Counted from the first letter of the stretch, positions 23,118 to 36,100 are shown. The stretch is 64,000 nt of DNA from Diospyros lotus (GCF_014633365.1 NC_068340.1:23477879-23541878); one strand, 5' to 3'. The notes: generated from the letters alone by a model not told the origin. Program-made: numbers and translations.

Positions 23118-23479
23118 TGTCAAAAGAAGAAAGAAGACTTATTTTCACACTATTTTACTCCCGTTAGTCCAAATTTATTTATAGAGTATGAAATAGTACC
23201 CGCCAATAAGCACAAAACTAAAAAAACACAACTTTTTAAAAATTCATGTCCCTTAAAGAAAAGATTAATTTTTTTGAAAATGTCATAACTCTTCACTATA
23301 AAAATATATTATTTTTAAAATTTGAAAGTATATGTATTTTTAAATTTAAATCAATGAACATGATTTTTTGTCTCATAACTATTATTTTTTTTAAATAAAA
23401 TAAAAAATATATATATACTATAAAACTATTAATGTTATTATTATTAGATGATAATAATAATATATATTTATACATAACA
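23118..23479 (-). repeat. 5' LTR of the Copia element
   Basis: 362 bp. The minus strand begins TGTTATGTATAAATA at 23479 and ends GACA at 23118. It aligns with 14371-14726. No clear tRNA primer site was found next to it. Confidence 0.75.
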
Positions 23480-23484
23480 CCATA

Positions 23485-24174
23485 TACGTCTGGGTGTGGG
23501 TGTGGGTGTGGCTTACACAAGTCTGCACTCAGTTACAAAGATGCCCGCCGCCCAGCACGGAGGCATTTTAGTCTTGTTACTGTCACCGCCAGGCACGTAG
23601 GCATTTTAAGGGTGTTACTGTCACCGCATTTGCCGACAGGAAGAATAGTATTATTTTTAGTTAAACCAAACTGAGAGAAGGAAAAAAAAAAAGATAAATA
23701 GTAAAAAAAAATATTTATTTAATTATTTTAATTTCAACAATTATTATATTTTAATTGACTAGATTGGGTGCACGCATTAACTCAAGCTGCGACGTGTCTA
23801 TTTCAACTAAATGCCAGTGTGTCCTTCGATTCTTTCACGGTACGCATCTGAGTTGCGACGTGTCTATTTCTGCGGAGTACCTTTCCAACGGCAGCCGCCC
23901 TCCCCTCCCCTCTGCTACAGTCTGACTTTTATTGTCCTTGCATTTATTTATTTTGCCTTAAAATTCATGGATCAACAACAAACGGCACGAGGACATCACA
24001 TTCGCAAGAATACTTTTTCTTTTCCTTATTTGTAAATTTGTCTTTTCATTGCAGGACTGAGGAATGCAGGCTGGTAGCGGCTGGTCAACGTCCCTATTTT
24101 AATTTGCCAACTGTCTTATAAAAAACTAAGTTGAGAGAGAGATTTTTAATGCCTAAGTTTGAAAAAGACTTATT
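23485..24174. other. Intergenic DNA with two short direct repeats
   Basis: A 38-39-bp tandem repeat (GGCATTTTA, then GTTACTGTCACCGC) occupies about 23552-23627. The block TGCGACGTGTCTATTTC recurs at about 23791 and 23855. No gene recognised. Confidence 0.6.
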
Positions 24175-24896
24175 AAAAATAATATTAGAATTTGAAATGT
24201 CACGTATGATATACTTATCGTGTTATATATTTATATTAATTAATGTGATATAAAATATAATATAATATAAAAATATTGTTTAATAATAATTATGTACAAC
24301 GTGAACGCAAACACAACCAACCAACCAATAGTTTTTGTCAACATTAGAAATATATATATATATATGTGATCCGGCACGCATCGTACTCGCTTCTTTTATT
24401 TAGCCTTCAAATGAAATTAATTCATCTTGTGGCTTTTTATCCGCCACTTATGTGTCGACTTTCACCTTGATCATAACGTAACTTATTTTTCATATTATAA
24501 TAATAATATTGCAGCAAAATTTGTAGAAATATTTAAGTTTTGAAATGAAAATTATTATTATTATATACAACTATAAATATTAATATTATATTTACTTGAA
24601 TATAAAGAGTTCACATCATCTACGGTACACCTTAATTATTATCAAACCTGACACCGAATCAACACCGGATGCAAGTGAAGATAAGATCCGATCTAAGTCC
24701 ATTAGGGGACAAGATAGGCCTCATTGAACGATACCCATCATGCTTATACATCATTATCATTAAACATGTAAGGGCCCGCTTCGTTGGGTATCAAAATCAA
24801 TCCAGACATTGAGACAAAATAGACCCGAACGGGAACGGCCTTTCCCAGTTCCTTCACAAGACTCAAGGGGCGTGTTTGACTGTTTGGCTTAACTAA

Positions 24897-25557
24897 GGGG
24901 GTGTTTGGCTTACATTTTTTTTTAAAATAATTTTTAAATTATTAATTAATAATTATGTATTTGATTCATAAAAACTTATAAATTATCAGAATTTGACAAA
25001 AAAATAAAAATAGACATATTAATAAATAATATAAATAAAATTTATAAAAATAATAACTTTTAATAAAAATATTAAATATATTAATTCAAGATATATTAAT
25101 ATATATATACGTTAAATATATATGTTATATATATATATAGTGAACGAAATCATATATGAGAGTGACGAAGATAACCCAAAAAGGTAGAGATAAGAGGCAA
25201 TGAAGGCGACAGACGACGAGCTAGGACAATGGACTAGAGGACTATAGACGACATCGACTGAAGATGGGTGGTCTAGCGACGACAGAATCAAAAAAGGTAG
25301 GAAGATGAAGAAAAATAAATATTAAAGATATGTGTTTTGTTTGAAGATAAATTAGTAATTTATTTGGTCAATACAAAAAGTTCTTAGGAGCTTATTTGAA
25401 AAATCTGGAGAATTATCTTTTCTCAAATGTTGTTAAAATAGTTTAAAAGTTGAGTAATATTTAAATTCTTAAATATTGTCAAATACTAAATTACATAAGT
25501 TATAAACTAATTATTCAATACCTTATAAGTGGCAAAATCAGTAAGCCAAACACCCCA
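24897..25557. mobile_element. PIF/Harbinger-like MITE in unit 1
   Basis: 661 bp. The terminal inverted repeats are GGGGTGTTTGGCTTAC (from 24898) and its complement GTAAGCCAAACACCCC (25541-25556). TAA flanks both sides (24894-24896 and 25558-25560), the Tourist/Harbinger target. It is non-coding. Confidence 0.82.
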
Positions 25558-25560
25558 TAA

Positions 25561-26155
25561 ATTAGTGAGATTATAAGTTTTAGAGTTATGCCTTAATTAG
25601 AGTTTTATTGGAAAATTTTAAGAAAAGTTGTTTACTTTTTTTATTTGATCATTTATAGTGTTTTGAGAGATCTTATAAACTATAATAAAGAAAAGAATAC
25701 CAACTTTTGAAAGATGTCGTGAGGAAGAATTCATAAGTCAAAAGTAGTTTATAAACTCCTTTAGATAGACATACAGCTACAGTTTTTTTTTTTTTTAATT
25801 TTATATATATAAATTGTTAATTAGTGAACTTATAGACTCTGTTTGATAAGCAGAAACCCCTCTTAGTTACCTTAAAAGCTTTCCTGAAGAAGTAAAAAGT
25901 TGCATTTCAATATGGCATATATGATTGCATCTACCACTATATATTCCCGTCGACGGATATTGAAAAAGATATCGCATCCATCAATGACATCATACATCCA
26001 GTTGTCATGCCACAATTTTAATTGGCCAAATGCATAATTACGCTCTTAAATTTTTATCTTTTTTTATTATGATACTTTTCTTCTATTTATACATCTAAAC
26101 TAAGCCATTTTTATATTATATTAACCCTCAAATCAGTTTGCTCAGAGTGTTTGTT
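25561..26155. other. Non-coding stretch of unit 1 between the two MITEs
   Basis: AT-rich, with no recognised gene. It is closely matched by 37569-38161 in unit 2. Confidence 0.6.
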
Positions 26156-26163
26156 GTTCACGC

Positions 26164-26327
26164 CTATGTTGCACGAAAACGAAAACAGGAAACGTTTCTA
26201 ATAAGAAACGGAAACGTAGAAACGGACATTCTTTTCAAAAAATAGGCATAAATAGAGTTCGAAACGGAATAGAAAACGTTTCGGAAACGGAGAAATGGCT
26301 CCTATGAGGTGTTTTCGTACAACATAG
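26164..26327. mobile_element. hAT-like MITE in unit 1
   Basis: 164 bp with termini CTATGTTGCACGAAAAC and GTTTTCGTACAACATAG (inverted, one mismatch). It is flanked by a perfect 8-bp TSD GTTCACGC at 26156-26163 and 26328-26335. The 8-bp duplication points to hAT elements. The interior is built of GAAACG-type repeats. Confidence 0.88.
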
Positions 26328-26335
26328 GTTCACGC

Positions 26336-28789
26336 ACTTGGCGGGGAACGACTAGTCTGAACCCAACCCATGTAGCCAGCCTTTGTCGGCTGTCGGCCAG
26401 AGCCGTCGTTGTTCAGCCACCGTGGATGTCGCTCCTTGTTTGAAACGGGTTGCTTTCATTCCTTGCCTTCAGATTGAAACCATAACAAAAGATTTTGTTC
26501 TCGTCCACAAAGAATGTAGGGTTTCCAGGCAAGAGGGGATTGCAGGGAATGTAGCAATGGTTGAAAATGGGGAATCAAAAGAGGTGCTCGCTTGACAGCG
26601 TTTCTAGTGATTTTGAGAGCTTTTTATGGGTCAAATGGTCTTGAGCACCAAGCCTTGGACCAGAGAGCATTGCACGCGATGTGGAATGAGATGGTAGTGA
26701 TTGGTAGCTCGATGGAAGCGTGAGATGGAGCTGAATGGAACCGAAAGACTGTTAGTCAGGGACCCCTGGCCCAATAGGCAAACAGTCGGAGAGTATGGCC
26801 TTGAGATTGAGAGGGAATGCAAATCCAAACTCTGCTTCGGCTGGTGCAAACTCAGCATCGAAAAAGCCAGACTAGACCTGGATTTTGAAGCTCTTCAGGT
26901 GGGTGATAACTTTGTTTGCGAGAGTAGTGAATGAAAGTAGCCCATTCTGGACAAGGATCCGTGTCGACGGTGGCTGAACGGTGGTGGCTCTGGTTGACAG
27001 TCGGAACATGCAAGCTACGTAGGCCAAGTTCAAACCGGTCATTCTCCACCAAGTGAATGAACAACAAACACCGTGAGCAAAATTGGTCGATGGTTGGCCT
27101 CGGGGCACAAGTCAAATGGTTGAATCACGATAAATTAGGATTTGCACTAATAAGTTGTGGGTTTAATTTTTTGTCTTGTATAGTGAGACAAAACTTTTAC
27201 ATGTACTTTATCTCTTCTGTCAAAACTGAAGGCACGAGTGACAGGGAATCGCGCAAGAGTGGTAATCCTAAAACTGATCGAAAGTTAATATCGTGTGAAA
27301 ATGGTTAGTTCAGGTGTGTAAATAGAACAAATGGATAGTTTAGGTCTGTAAATAAAATTAAGTTAAAGATACTAGAATAAAAAAGGTAAAAGTTTAAGTA
27401 TAAATTTATTCATTTAGCCATTTTAATTACATGAGTGCATGTTAACAAAAGTAGGTTGAAAATGCAAATTTAGAGTAGTGTAGTGTGATAGTAAGTAGAA
27501 ATAAAGCATTTATTTCAAAGAGTTTTAACCTACCTATCTTTTAGAAGAGAGTGAGATCATTTCAATCTAGAATAAAAGGTATTGATGGTAATTGAATTGA
27601 TCAAAAATCACTAACTGAATTAATTGAATTGAGTGCCAAACTGAATCAAATTGACCAATTAATTTCGAATAACCGAACTAACTAATAACTGAAAAAATTG
27701 AAAGTAAATTGAAGAAATTGAACCGAAAATTGAAAGAAAATTATAGAAACCGAACTGATTATCAAAAATCAAACTAACACAAACAATTGAATTAATCAAT
27801 AAACATTTTGAACTGAACAAATTGATTGAGGAAAAAAAAATCAAAAACTAATTGTAAACTACAAGAAATGAGAAAAGGTTTTGAAAGGAGAATAGATTTA
27901 GAAAAAAAAAACATACGAAAAGTCAAAAAAATTGAAAAATCCAGTTGAAACTAACCTTTGTCAATTGTCGGTGTCGGTTGGTTATCGAAACACAAGGAAA
28001 GGAAGAAACAACTACAAGGAGCAATGGAGTGGCCGAAAGGACAAGGAATAAACAAGAAACAAGGAACAATCATTAGTCGACAATTGACGGTGAAAGGGAC
28101 AACGATTGATGAGACAAAGGATGACGATGAAGAAAGAAACAAGGATGAAGGGTGAGACAAAAACGACAATCGATTGTTGGAAAAGAACAAGGAAAAAAGA
28201 AACAATGATCAGGGGAGTGTGGTTAAAAGGCGAAGGCTTGGAGGTGATGAGTAACAGGAGACCAGAGGACAGTCGTCGATCGACTGCCAATGACAAAGGG
28301 AAAGGTAGGGAAAGGCAGAGGCGACGAATGAGATTTCTAATGGTAGGGTTTCAATTTCAATTTAGGGTTTGTGGGTCTCTCTCTCTCTCTCTCTCTCCAT
28401 CTTGATCTTTCTCGAAGTATTAGTTGGTCTCTCTCTCTTGGTCTAAGTCTCTTCTTCTTCATTTGCAAGCACTAGTTAAAAAATGACATCGTTTTATAAA
28501 CATCAAAACAACGTTTTTTATAGTTCGGTTATTTTGACCAAGAAAACTGAACCAAAAATCGAAAACTAAACTTCCCAAAAAAATATAACCGAACCAAACC
28601 ATTGCAAGAAAAGAACCAAACCGAACCGATAAGTTTGGTCAGTTTGATTCGGTTAGTTCGATTAAACCAACCTTCTGCTCTCTCCTTACTATTGACATCT
28701 TACAATTATATATATTAAATTTTGATGATTGTTTGTGGGAGGAAGTATATATATATATTTATTCAAAGAATGAGTACTATTAGTCTATA
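26336..28789. other. Unidentified repetitive segment of unit 1
   Basis: No protein domain recognised. Frames such as 26383-26595 have near-identical partners in unit 2, explained by the duplication and not by selection. 27590-28675 is rich in AACCGAAC/GTTCGGTT-type words, with left and right ends that look like decayed inverted repeats (TAACTGAATTAATTGAAT against ATTCGGTTAGTTCGAT). A CT-rich run lies at 28376-28397. Confidence 0.5.
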
Positions 28790-29048
28790 CTAGTTGTTAT
28801 GAAATTAGATCGAATATAAACCACGATCAAACCATCAACCACACATATGAACACAAAATTTTACGTGAAAAATTCAAATCGAGAAAAATCATAGGTAAAA
28901 AGAACAAAATATCACAAAGCAAATATTATTACAACAAAAGTGATATTGACGTACCTAATTTCAGAGTATTGTGTACCTATTTATAGACTTAAAATCATCT
29001 ATGAATGTACACAGAAAATCATATTATGATAAGAAGATGATTCATGAT

Positions 29049-30349
29049 TGATATTTTACTCTTGCTAATAAAATAGTTTTGATAATGACTATATGAAAAT
29101 CAATCTCTATGGATTATATGAATGAGAAAACAAATTTGTAATATATGATTTTTGAAGCAAGGTATGAAATCCTATGGAAGAAATATTGAGTATGGTTGAG
29201 TGAGGTTTTGTTTCAAAATATACTTTTGATAATCTCAACTTACTTTCAAAAGATCAAAATGAGGATTTATTAAGTTTTCAATGTTTTCAAATAGATAGTC
29301 GACTATGTGATTTAATGCTGTTGACTATGCTTGAAAATAGTCGACTATGTTATAAGGATAGTCGACTATGTTATAAGGATAGTCGACTATGCTGATTTGA
29401 TCTGTCGACTATTTAAGGCTTCTGTCGACTATTTTTCAGTCTGTCGACTATCATGTAAGGATAGTCGACTATGGCTTTTCATCTGTCGACTATTTTTGTT
29501 CTTAGAATTCAAAATTTTCTTTACATTTTTGCAATAGTCGACTATGCATATGTATCTGTCGACTATGAAATTTTTGTGTTATAAGATAGTCGACTATGCG
29601 TTTTTGTCTGTCGACTATGTTTTGTTTTATTTGTAAAAATAGTCAACTATGCATTTTCTTCTGTCGACTATATCTTTTACAGAAAGCTTCCAACGGCTAG
29701 TTTTTCAACTCCAACGGTCACAAACGGCTACATTTCTCTTCAATATCTTGGGAAGCTTATAAATACAAGTCATGGATGATCAAGAGAATGCTAATGGATG
29801 GAAATGAATTGATTTGAGCTTACGATTTATCTTCGTTTGTATTTACAGTGCTCTGTGCCTTCATAGTTATACTTTTCTCTCCAAGTTTTCATTCTATTAT
29901 TGTTAATACATTCATTTAAGCCTTGTTTAATCTTGAGAGACATTGTAACTAAGAGATTCATCTCTTAGATTCTCTCATATTCTATATTTCTTATTCTTCC
30001 TAGCTTGTGTAGCTAAATGGCCCATTTGAGTGGGAGGTTTTGTATTTTCCTAGTCTTGGACTAGAGGACCTACTTGGTTTAAGTAGGGGGTTTTAGTGGA
30101 TGGTTTGAAAAATCCTTAGTGAGGAGCTAAGGTAGTGGATTAGGGTTGGATTAAGCCGAACCACTATAAATCCTTTGTGTTCTTCTCTTGTGCTTGTGGT
30201 TTTATTTCATTTATTATTTCAAGCAATTCAATAATCCTCACTTGCATCGAATTTTCCATCAAAAGGATTTCAAAGTTCTATCAAAGGTTTTTAAAATATC
30301 CAATTCACCCCCCCTCTTGGTGTGTGCCATAGAATCTACTGTTCTAACA
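29049..30349 (-). mobile_element. Solo Copia-type LTR with palindrome array (unit 1)
   Basis: 1301 bp. The minus strand begins TGTTAGAACAG and ends AAAATATCA. GTGAATTGG preceded by a G-run near the start, and the later GTGGTTCGGCTTAA block, resemble SIRE-like Copia LTRs. The empty site in unit 2 reads TTCATGAGGATATTCC, so the TSD was ATGAG; the flanks now read ATGAT and ATGGG, one change each. The interior carries the ATAGTCGACTAT array listed separately. Confidence 0.88.
29296..29674. repeat. Dispersed palindrome array (GTCGACTAT) in the solo LTR
   Basis: Fourteen exact GTCGACTAT words plus two one-base variants in under 400 bp. They come in two forms: the perfect 12-bp palindrome ATAGTCGACTAT and a half form CTGTCGACTAT. 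Spacing is irregular, mostly 18-45 bp. It gives a false reading frame of IVDY repeats. Confidence 0.92.
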
Positions 30350-30503
30350 ATGGGGATATTCCTCCAAATAAAATAAATCTCAATCAAAATCGAATTTGAC
30401 AACATCCTAATCACAGTCAAATTTGAAGTTATAATCACGGTCAAATTAGGAATCCAAATAACAGATAAATTTGAATTCTGGGTCATAATTATAACAATCT
30501 CCA

Positions 30504-32996
30504 CATTGACACGAAATTCAAATATGAAATTATCCAAAATTCTTTTTTTCCAATAAAATCTCGGAGAGTTAATCTCTCTAACAAATACCAACCAAAACTA
30601 TACCACGGGGAATACCACCAAAATCCACTCAATGGTTACTATAGTGGATATCTTCAACCACACTCAAAATATATACAAGAAGATTAGACTCAGTATCTTT
30701 ACTGACCTTAATGACTCCATATTCACCAATATAAATCCCCCTTGATGACTCCACCTTCATTTAAATCCATCAGTTCAAAATTACACACATTTTAACGTAC
30801 CATGATAAAAGTCAAATATTTCGATCTAACAAAGAAATATCGTACTTCAAAGTAGACATCAAATAATTTCAAATAATATCAAACGATTGATAAATAAACC
30901 CCAATAGAAAAAAAAAAACCCAAGGTAGCAAATTTGGACAACAAATATGGATGAATCTAGGCTAGACAAATCTGATGGGTTGAATATGGTTTAATGGGTT
31001 AGATCTGGGTTGAACAGATCTGAAACGAATCAAGCTTGGCCAGTTGGGTTAGACCAGATCTGAGTCGGATTTGGGCAAGAATTTGGGTGTCCTTGGAAGC
31101 ATAAAGCTTTGTTAATGGTTGATAGAGACAGGATTGATTGGAAGTCGCTGATACAAGAGATAATGTCCAGTAATGGCAAGGCTTCGGCCACTGTAGTTAT
31201 TATTATTGTGTGCCCTCATGCTAGATTTGGATGATATTTAGGGGGTTTGTTTTATGCATTCATTGTATGTTTGTATAAATTTATAAAAAATAAGGTTTTC
31301 TTCATTCATATTTTCTCCAATCAATTATATGAATGAATCCCTAGATCTTCTGTTTAAGAATCTTATTCTCAAGGTGTTGAAACTGTGTGACATAATTCTC
31401 TGGTAACAGAACTTCTTAAACTATTCATAGCTTTTAGATTCTTTGAATAGGGACTTCGATTAATCGAGTATTAACTAGTATAGGGGTTACTACCTCGTTT
31501 AGTATAGGGATACTGAAGTGGTGTGTCACGCGTCATATGACATGAGATGTCGCAATAGACCTATTGGTGGTTGTTGGGAAACGATCAGTCGAATGTGACG
31601 CCGATGACTGACCACATGACATAATGGATAATGCTCGAGTCATCAGATTGCGATGGTGTGTTGATCCTTAGACTTGAACTGACACAATTGTTTTGTGTAT
31701 TCCTATGCATGATTTACTAATGAGACGAATCATCCAATTGAGAGGTGAGAACTAACATTTATGTGGTTCCATATTGTTGGTATATATAAACAAGTGTTGG
31801 GAATGAGATCTATTACCCTCGTCAATAATTGATGGAGTGAACATCTTATATGATATACTATTAGTGTAACGAGATAGTCTCTGGTTAGGGTAGATTAAGA
31901 GTAAAGAAAGGTGTTTCCTAAAGTGTCATTTAATCACATTAATGAGGTCTAACAAATTGTTACTGAGTTTGTGAGTTTGTCACTCCATGACTCTCGCTTA
32001 GTCGGAACGTTAGGTGATGGAAGGACTATAGCATACAGTAATCGTCAACAGTAATAGGTTCACTTGAAGTGAGACTTCATTGCCACCTATACTATCATGA
32101 ACCGTTGCTAGGCACTATTTAAAAACTCTCGGATTGTTGTCGGGATTTGGAGACATTTCGATAATGGGTCAATATATTGGGCAATACCAAAAATAGTTTC
32201 GGTATTATCTAATTACTAGCGGGTAGTGAATCTAAGAAGTCATACTCTATATAGTGTTATGTCATGATATCAATATCGTGTGATCGAAATATCTCTAGAA
32301 GTGATTGATAAAAAATTGACCATTAGCCTTATCAGCTACCAATAATTATAGTTTAATTATTGGAGCATGAGGGCGGGCAGCTGACGTGAATTTGAATTGC
32401 AATCGGAGATAGTGGAAGATAATAATTAAAGGAGAAAAATTTTAATTAAATAATTGAAAGAATGATTAAAGGAGAATCATTGAGAGAATCTGATGAATTA
32501 AATGGAGTAGGGCCCTCTATTTTAATTAATTGATTTCTTTTCTCACGCTTCTTTTTCTTTTTCATGTTATTAACTAAAAGGGCCAAGACCCTTTGTTTCT
32601 AAAAATTGAGTTCTTTCTCTCTCGCGTTGCTTTCTCTCTTTTATTCTTCCTCTGTTTCTTTTGTAAAATTATACGATTGTTAGAAATTAATATGTGTGAA
32701 AGTCACACATATAATTTTGAAATGTGAGTATTGATGATACGCAGAACTTCTGTGTTTAGTACAGGAAGAGTTGATTGAAACAATATCATTCTGCATATTA
32801 AGTGTAGACAAATTAGAACCACCACAGTTTGAGGTGGATTCTGTCTAAATACATAAACTATTTTTGTATTCCATATCTTCACCGAACAACATATATGCAT
32901 TTATTTATATTCATTTGATAAATTTGCATATTGCTTAAATATCAAAGTTATTTATGGTGTATATTTTTTTTCGTTGCGTGTATTTATTATATGGTA
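30504..32996. other. Internal non-coding region of the LTR element, unit 1 copy
   Basis: 2.5 kb with no gag or pol motif on either strand. It is closely matched by 41216-47986 of unit 2 once the two solo LTRs there are removed. GTTAC at 30635-30639 is the empty site for the solo LTR of unit 2, and AGATC near 31001 is the empty site for the other. Confidence 0.8.
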
Positions 32997-33181
32997 AAAA
33001 ATAATATTAGAATTTGAAATGTCACGTATGATATAGTTATCGTGTTATATATTAATATTAATTAATGTGATATAAAATATAATATAAAAATATTGTTTAA
33101 TAATAATTATGTACAACGAGAACACAAACACAACCAACCAACCAACCAATAGTTATTGTCAACATTAGAAATATATATATA

Positions 33182-36100
33182 TCTATATAATAAAACAGGA
33201 TGGTTTTTGAAAATGTCTCAATGGGAGACATTTCAATGGCTAGGATCAATTTCTGATGGATTGATGGCTGGGATTAAAAATTTTCCCGCCCACGCACAGT
33301 GCAGCCATTTTTTCTATACACACAGGCACATATATATATCTATACACATATATATTCGCCCATAGCCATGCTCAGCGCAGCCATCTTCCTTCCAAACACA
33401 CCCACAGCACAACCATTTTTCATATACACACACAGCCACATATATATATATATATCTACATACACACTGAGCCAGCGGCAGGGGCGAACTAGCAGTCTGT
33501 AAGGGCCGAACCAGCGACAGGGGCGGCCGTGCAGCAGCGGTCTCAGCGGAGGTGGAAGGCAGTTGTTCGGGGTCTCAGCGGAGGTGGAAGGCGGCCGCGG
33601 CGAATTGGTCAGGAACGTTGGTGGCCGGCGATGGCTGAAGCAGCTGCTGCGGTCGATGGCTGGAGACGCAGGGGACCAACTGCGGTGGCTCGCGGCGATC
33701 GGAGGCGGCCAACGGTGGCGAGGCTGGCTGCAACGGTGGGTGTGTTTGGAAGGGGCCCAGGTGGCGCTGATCGGCGGCGGCTCTGCGCGCAGCGGGCTGT
33801 GCGCATGAAGAAGAGAAGGAAGAAATTTTTTTATTTTTTTCAAACTTAAAGTAACGACAATTAATAATTTAAAAGAAAAAATAGGAAAAAAGTAAAGGAA
33901 TTTAACTCCTAAAGAAATTAATTAACCTCTAAAGAAATTAAAAAGCCAATAAGTCCATAACCTAAGCACAATTCAATTTATTTTTAAGTAACAAAATCAA
34001 ATTAATCTCAAATTTATCTTTAATTGTGAAAGTAAAGTAATTTTAACTTTAAAAATTAGAACACAAATATAGTGTTTTAAAATTCAATCAAAAATTATAT
34101 TAAATAAAAAAAAGAAATTTTAAAAAATTATTATTTAAAATGTCAATAAAAAAACCATGTTTACTAGGACAAAAATAAGAAAACTTAACAAAGTTAATTC
34201 TTTAAAAATTATCTTACCCAAAATTCAAAAATGAAATGGATTTTGTTGTGTTATGGACGAATTGATTTTTGTACCTTTTTGGAATAAATCAAGATTTTGT
34301 TTAGGTTTAAGGTATGTTTAAAGTTGGTGGTTATATTTTTTTACTTTTTTATCTATTTTTTCTTCCCAAGTTATCAAGTGGTACAAATTTCTTTTACTTA
34401 GCCATAAGTTTGGTATTTTAATTGTCAATGATTTGTAATAATAGAATTATATGTAATTATTTAAAATTAATCGAAAGCATTATAGCCATTTTCTTTTTTT
34501 ATTGTGTAAATTTAATTTTGTTTATTTAAAAATGATATCTAAATTAAATTATCGATAAAAATAAAATTATAAAAAAATGATATTTAAATTATTTTGTGTA
34601 TTGAAACTATTTGACTTTCATCCAAAACATCAATGCATGGTCATCACATGCAACACAACATTGTATGATTTATGTGATTTTGACATTTGGAATTACATGT
34701 TGGAATAACAGTACAAGTATAACTATAATAACAGCAAACCCCCTAGAAATACTATAAACCCAACAAGCAAGCAGCAATAATAAATTTGTATATTAATGCA
34801 CCTGTAGAACTTTCCATGCATAAATAATCAACAATGTTTTAGCAGCAACATATATATGTATGTATCTTTTTGAAAATTAATTTAGAGTTCGATGAGCATG
34901 TCAGAGGCTCAAAAATAGAATCAAGGTACAGGGTGGCAGCCAATAAGGTTTCGAGCTAACGGGAGTGCGTGCAAGTCGAAAATTGGTTATTTCAAGGCAA
35001 GTTCCTAACTCTATCATCGTGTTCTTCAATCCCTATGCAAGTCTCTGTCGATTAAAAATAAATACGCGTGGTAACTATTTATATAATAAACCAAAACAAT
35101 TTTTTGAAAATATCTAAAATGTATTAGAGATACAATCCTATGATTGAGATGAGTTTTGAATGTTAGTGAACGGCTGAGATGAATTAGACTTCCCACCTAA
35201 TTTTTTTCTCTCTTCCTCTCTCTCAAAGACCCACCCACTCACTCTTTCACACACATGCATATACATACAGAGGCATATACACACACATATGCATATACAC
35301 ACACACATACGCATACATATATATACACACATACACTCGCACGATGTGCTCGCAGCGGGGGAGCAACAGATGGTAAATGCTACTTGCGACGATGGGGGGT
35401 GACGACGGTGCTCGCATCTGTTGGCCATCGATAGCGGCCGACCCATTGCCCCCGATCGGTGACTATTGGGGGGTTCGAGGAACCCTCGATTGGTAGTCGG
35501 AGGCAACTGGCATGGGTGGGAGGAAGAAGAAGATGAGAAGGAAAAAAAAATAAAGAAAGAAAAGAGAAAAAGGAAAAAATAAAATAAAATAAAATATAAA
35601 ATATGAAAAAAAAAAGAGAAAATGGGGGAAAATGACATTGTTGATGGGTGGGTTTTAGAGTAAGGGAGGCAGTCAAAGAGGTGATGCGGGTGTAAGCGTT
35701 TGCTGGGTTTCTCCTTTAGATTGATTGATGTAAAAATAATTATTTTTAAATTATTTATATTATGTGAGGCAATGTAAAATAAGTATTGGTTTGGTTGAAT
35801 TAAACTTTTGGTTGGTGTTGTTTGAAAATTATTGATGGGTGGGTTTTACGGGTCGGACTCCCTTCCTATTTTTTTTTTTGTGAAAATATTTAAAAAGAAT
35901 TTATTTATTTATTTATTTTATTAATTCTATTTTTTAATTTAGGCACAAGGGTTTGGGAACACAAGGGTTCCCGACCACTCACAGTCATGCCCATGGCAGC
36001 CAGCGACAGTTGGTATTTATTGTATAACAACTACTGATGTACTTATTATATAGATTTGATAATTTTTTTTCTTTTTATTATAAAATGTTAACAAGTATAT

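Larger units (their letters stand above)
14371..23479 (-). mobile_element. Decayed Copia retrotransposon with two nested insertions
   Basis: Minus-strand Copia-order element: gag, zinc knuckle, protease, GAG-pre-integrase, integrase, RT, RNase H. It is bounded by an LTR pair at 23118-23479 (5') and 14371-14726 (3'). A polypurine tract (minus strand AAGTGGGGGAT, 14727-14737) abuts the 3' LTR. Flanks read CCAAT (14366-14370) and CCATA (23480-23484), perhaps a decayed TSD. A 1.4-kb CACTA element interrupts gag and a 2.5-kb solo LTR interrupts integrase. Without these it would be about 5.1 kb. Multiple stops and frameshifts show it is dead. Confidence 0.88.
24175..32996 (+). repeat. Tandem duplication, unit 1 (8.8 kb)
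   Basis: The sequence from 24175 (AAAAATAATATTAGAATTTG) to 32996 recurs in the same order and orientation as 32997-47986 with differences of a few percent by eye. The junction at 32991-33006 joins ATGGT to the A-run that also starts the unit. The same ATGGT plus A-run ends unit 2, so the breakpoints share a 5-9-base A microhomology. Without the 1301-bp solo LTR and its TSD the unit is 7516 bp. Confidence 0.92.
28795..32996 (-). mobile_element. Truncated copy of the non-coding LTR element (unit 1)
   Basis: Duplicated part of the element described at 40813-48642. It has the 3' LTR (28795-30496, split by a solo LTR), the polypurine tract (minus strand CAATGTGGAGAT at 30497-30508) and the internal region up to the duplication junction at 32996. 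The 5' LTR is missing because the duplication breakpoint lies inside the element. CTAGT at 28790-28794 is the inherited left half of its TSD. Confidence 0.85.

Noticed and set aside
24879..24890. Extra GTGTTTGACTGTTTGGCTTA next to the PIF-like MITE as a second MITE end
   Set aside because: It resembles the inverted repeat but has no partner end of its own.
26383..26595. A 70-codon frame matched by 38390-38602
   Set aside because: The near identity follows from the tandem duplication, which preserves non-coding parts equally well.
29331..29537. Reading frame with IVDY repeats
   Set aside because: It is a direct read-out of the GTCGACTAT array in a solo LTR, not a protein gene.
29296..29674. 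CRISPR-like array
   Set aside because: Words are short, spacing is irregular, there are no cas genes, and the context is a plant LTR.
33340..33849. Overlapping frames on both strands in the Helitron
   Set aside because: All strands are open because the segment is GC-rich and low in stops. No domain was recognised.
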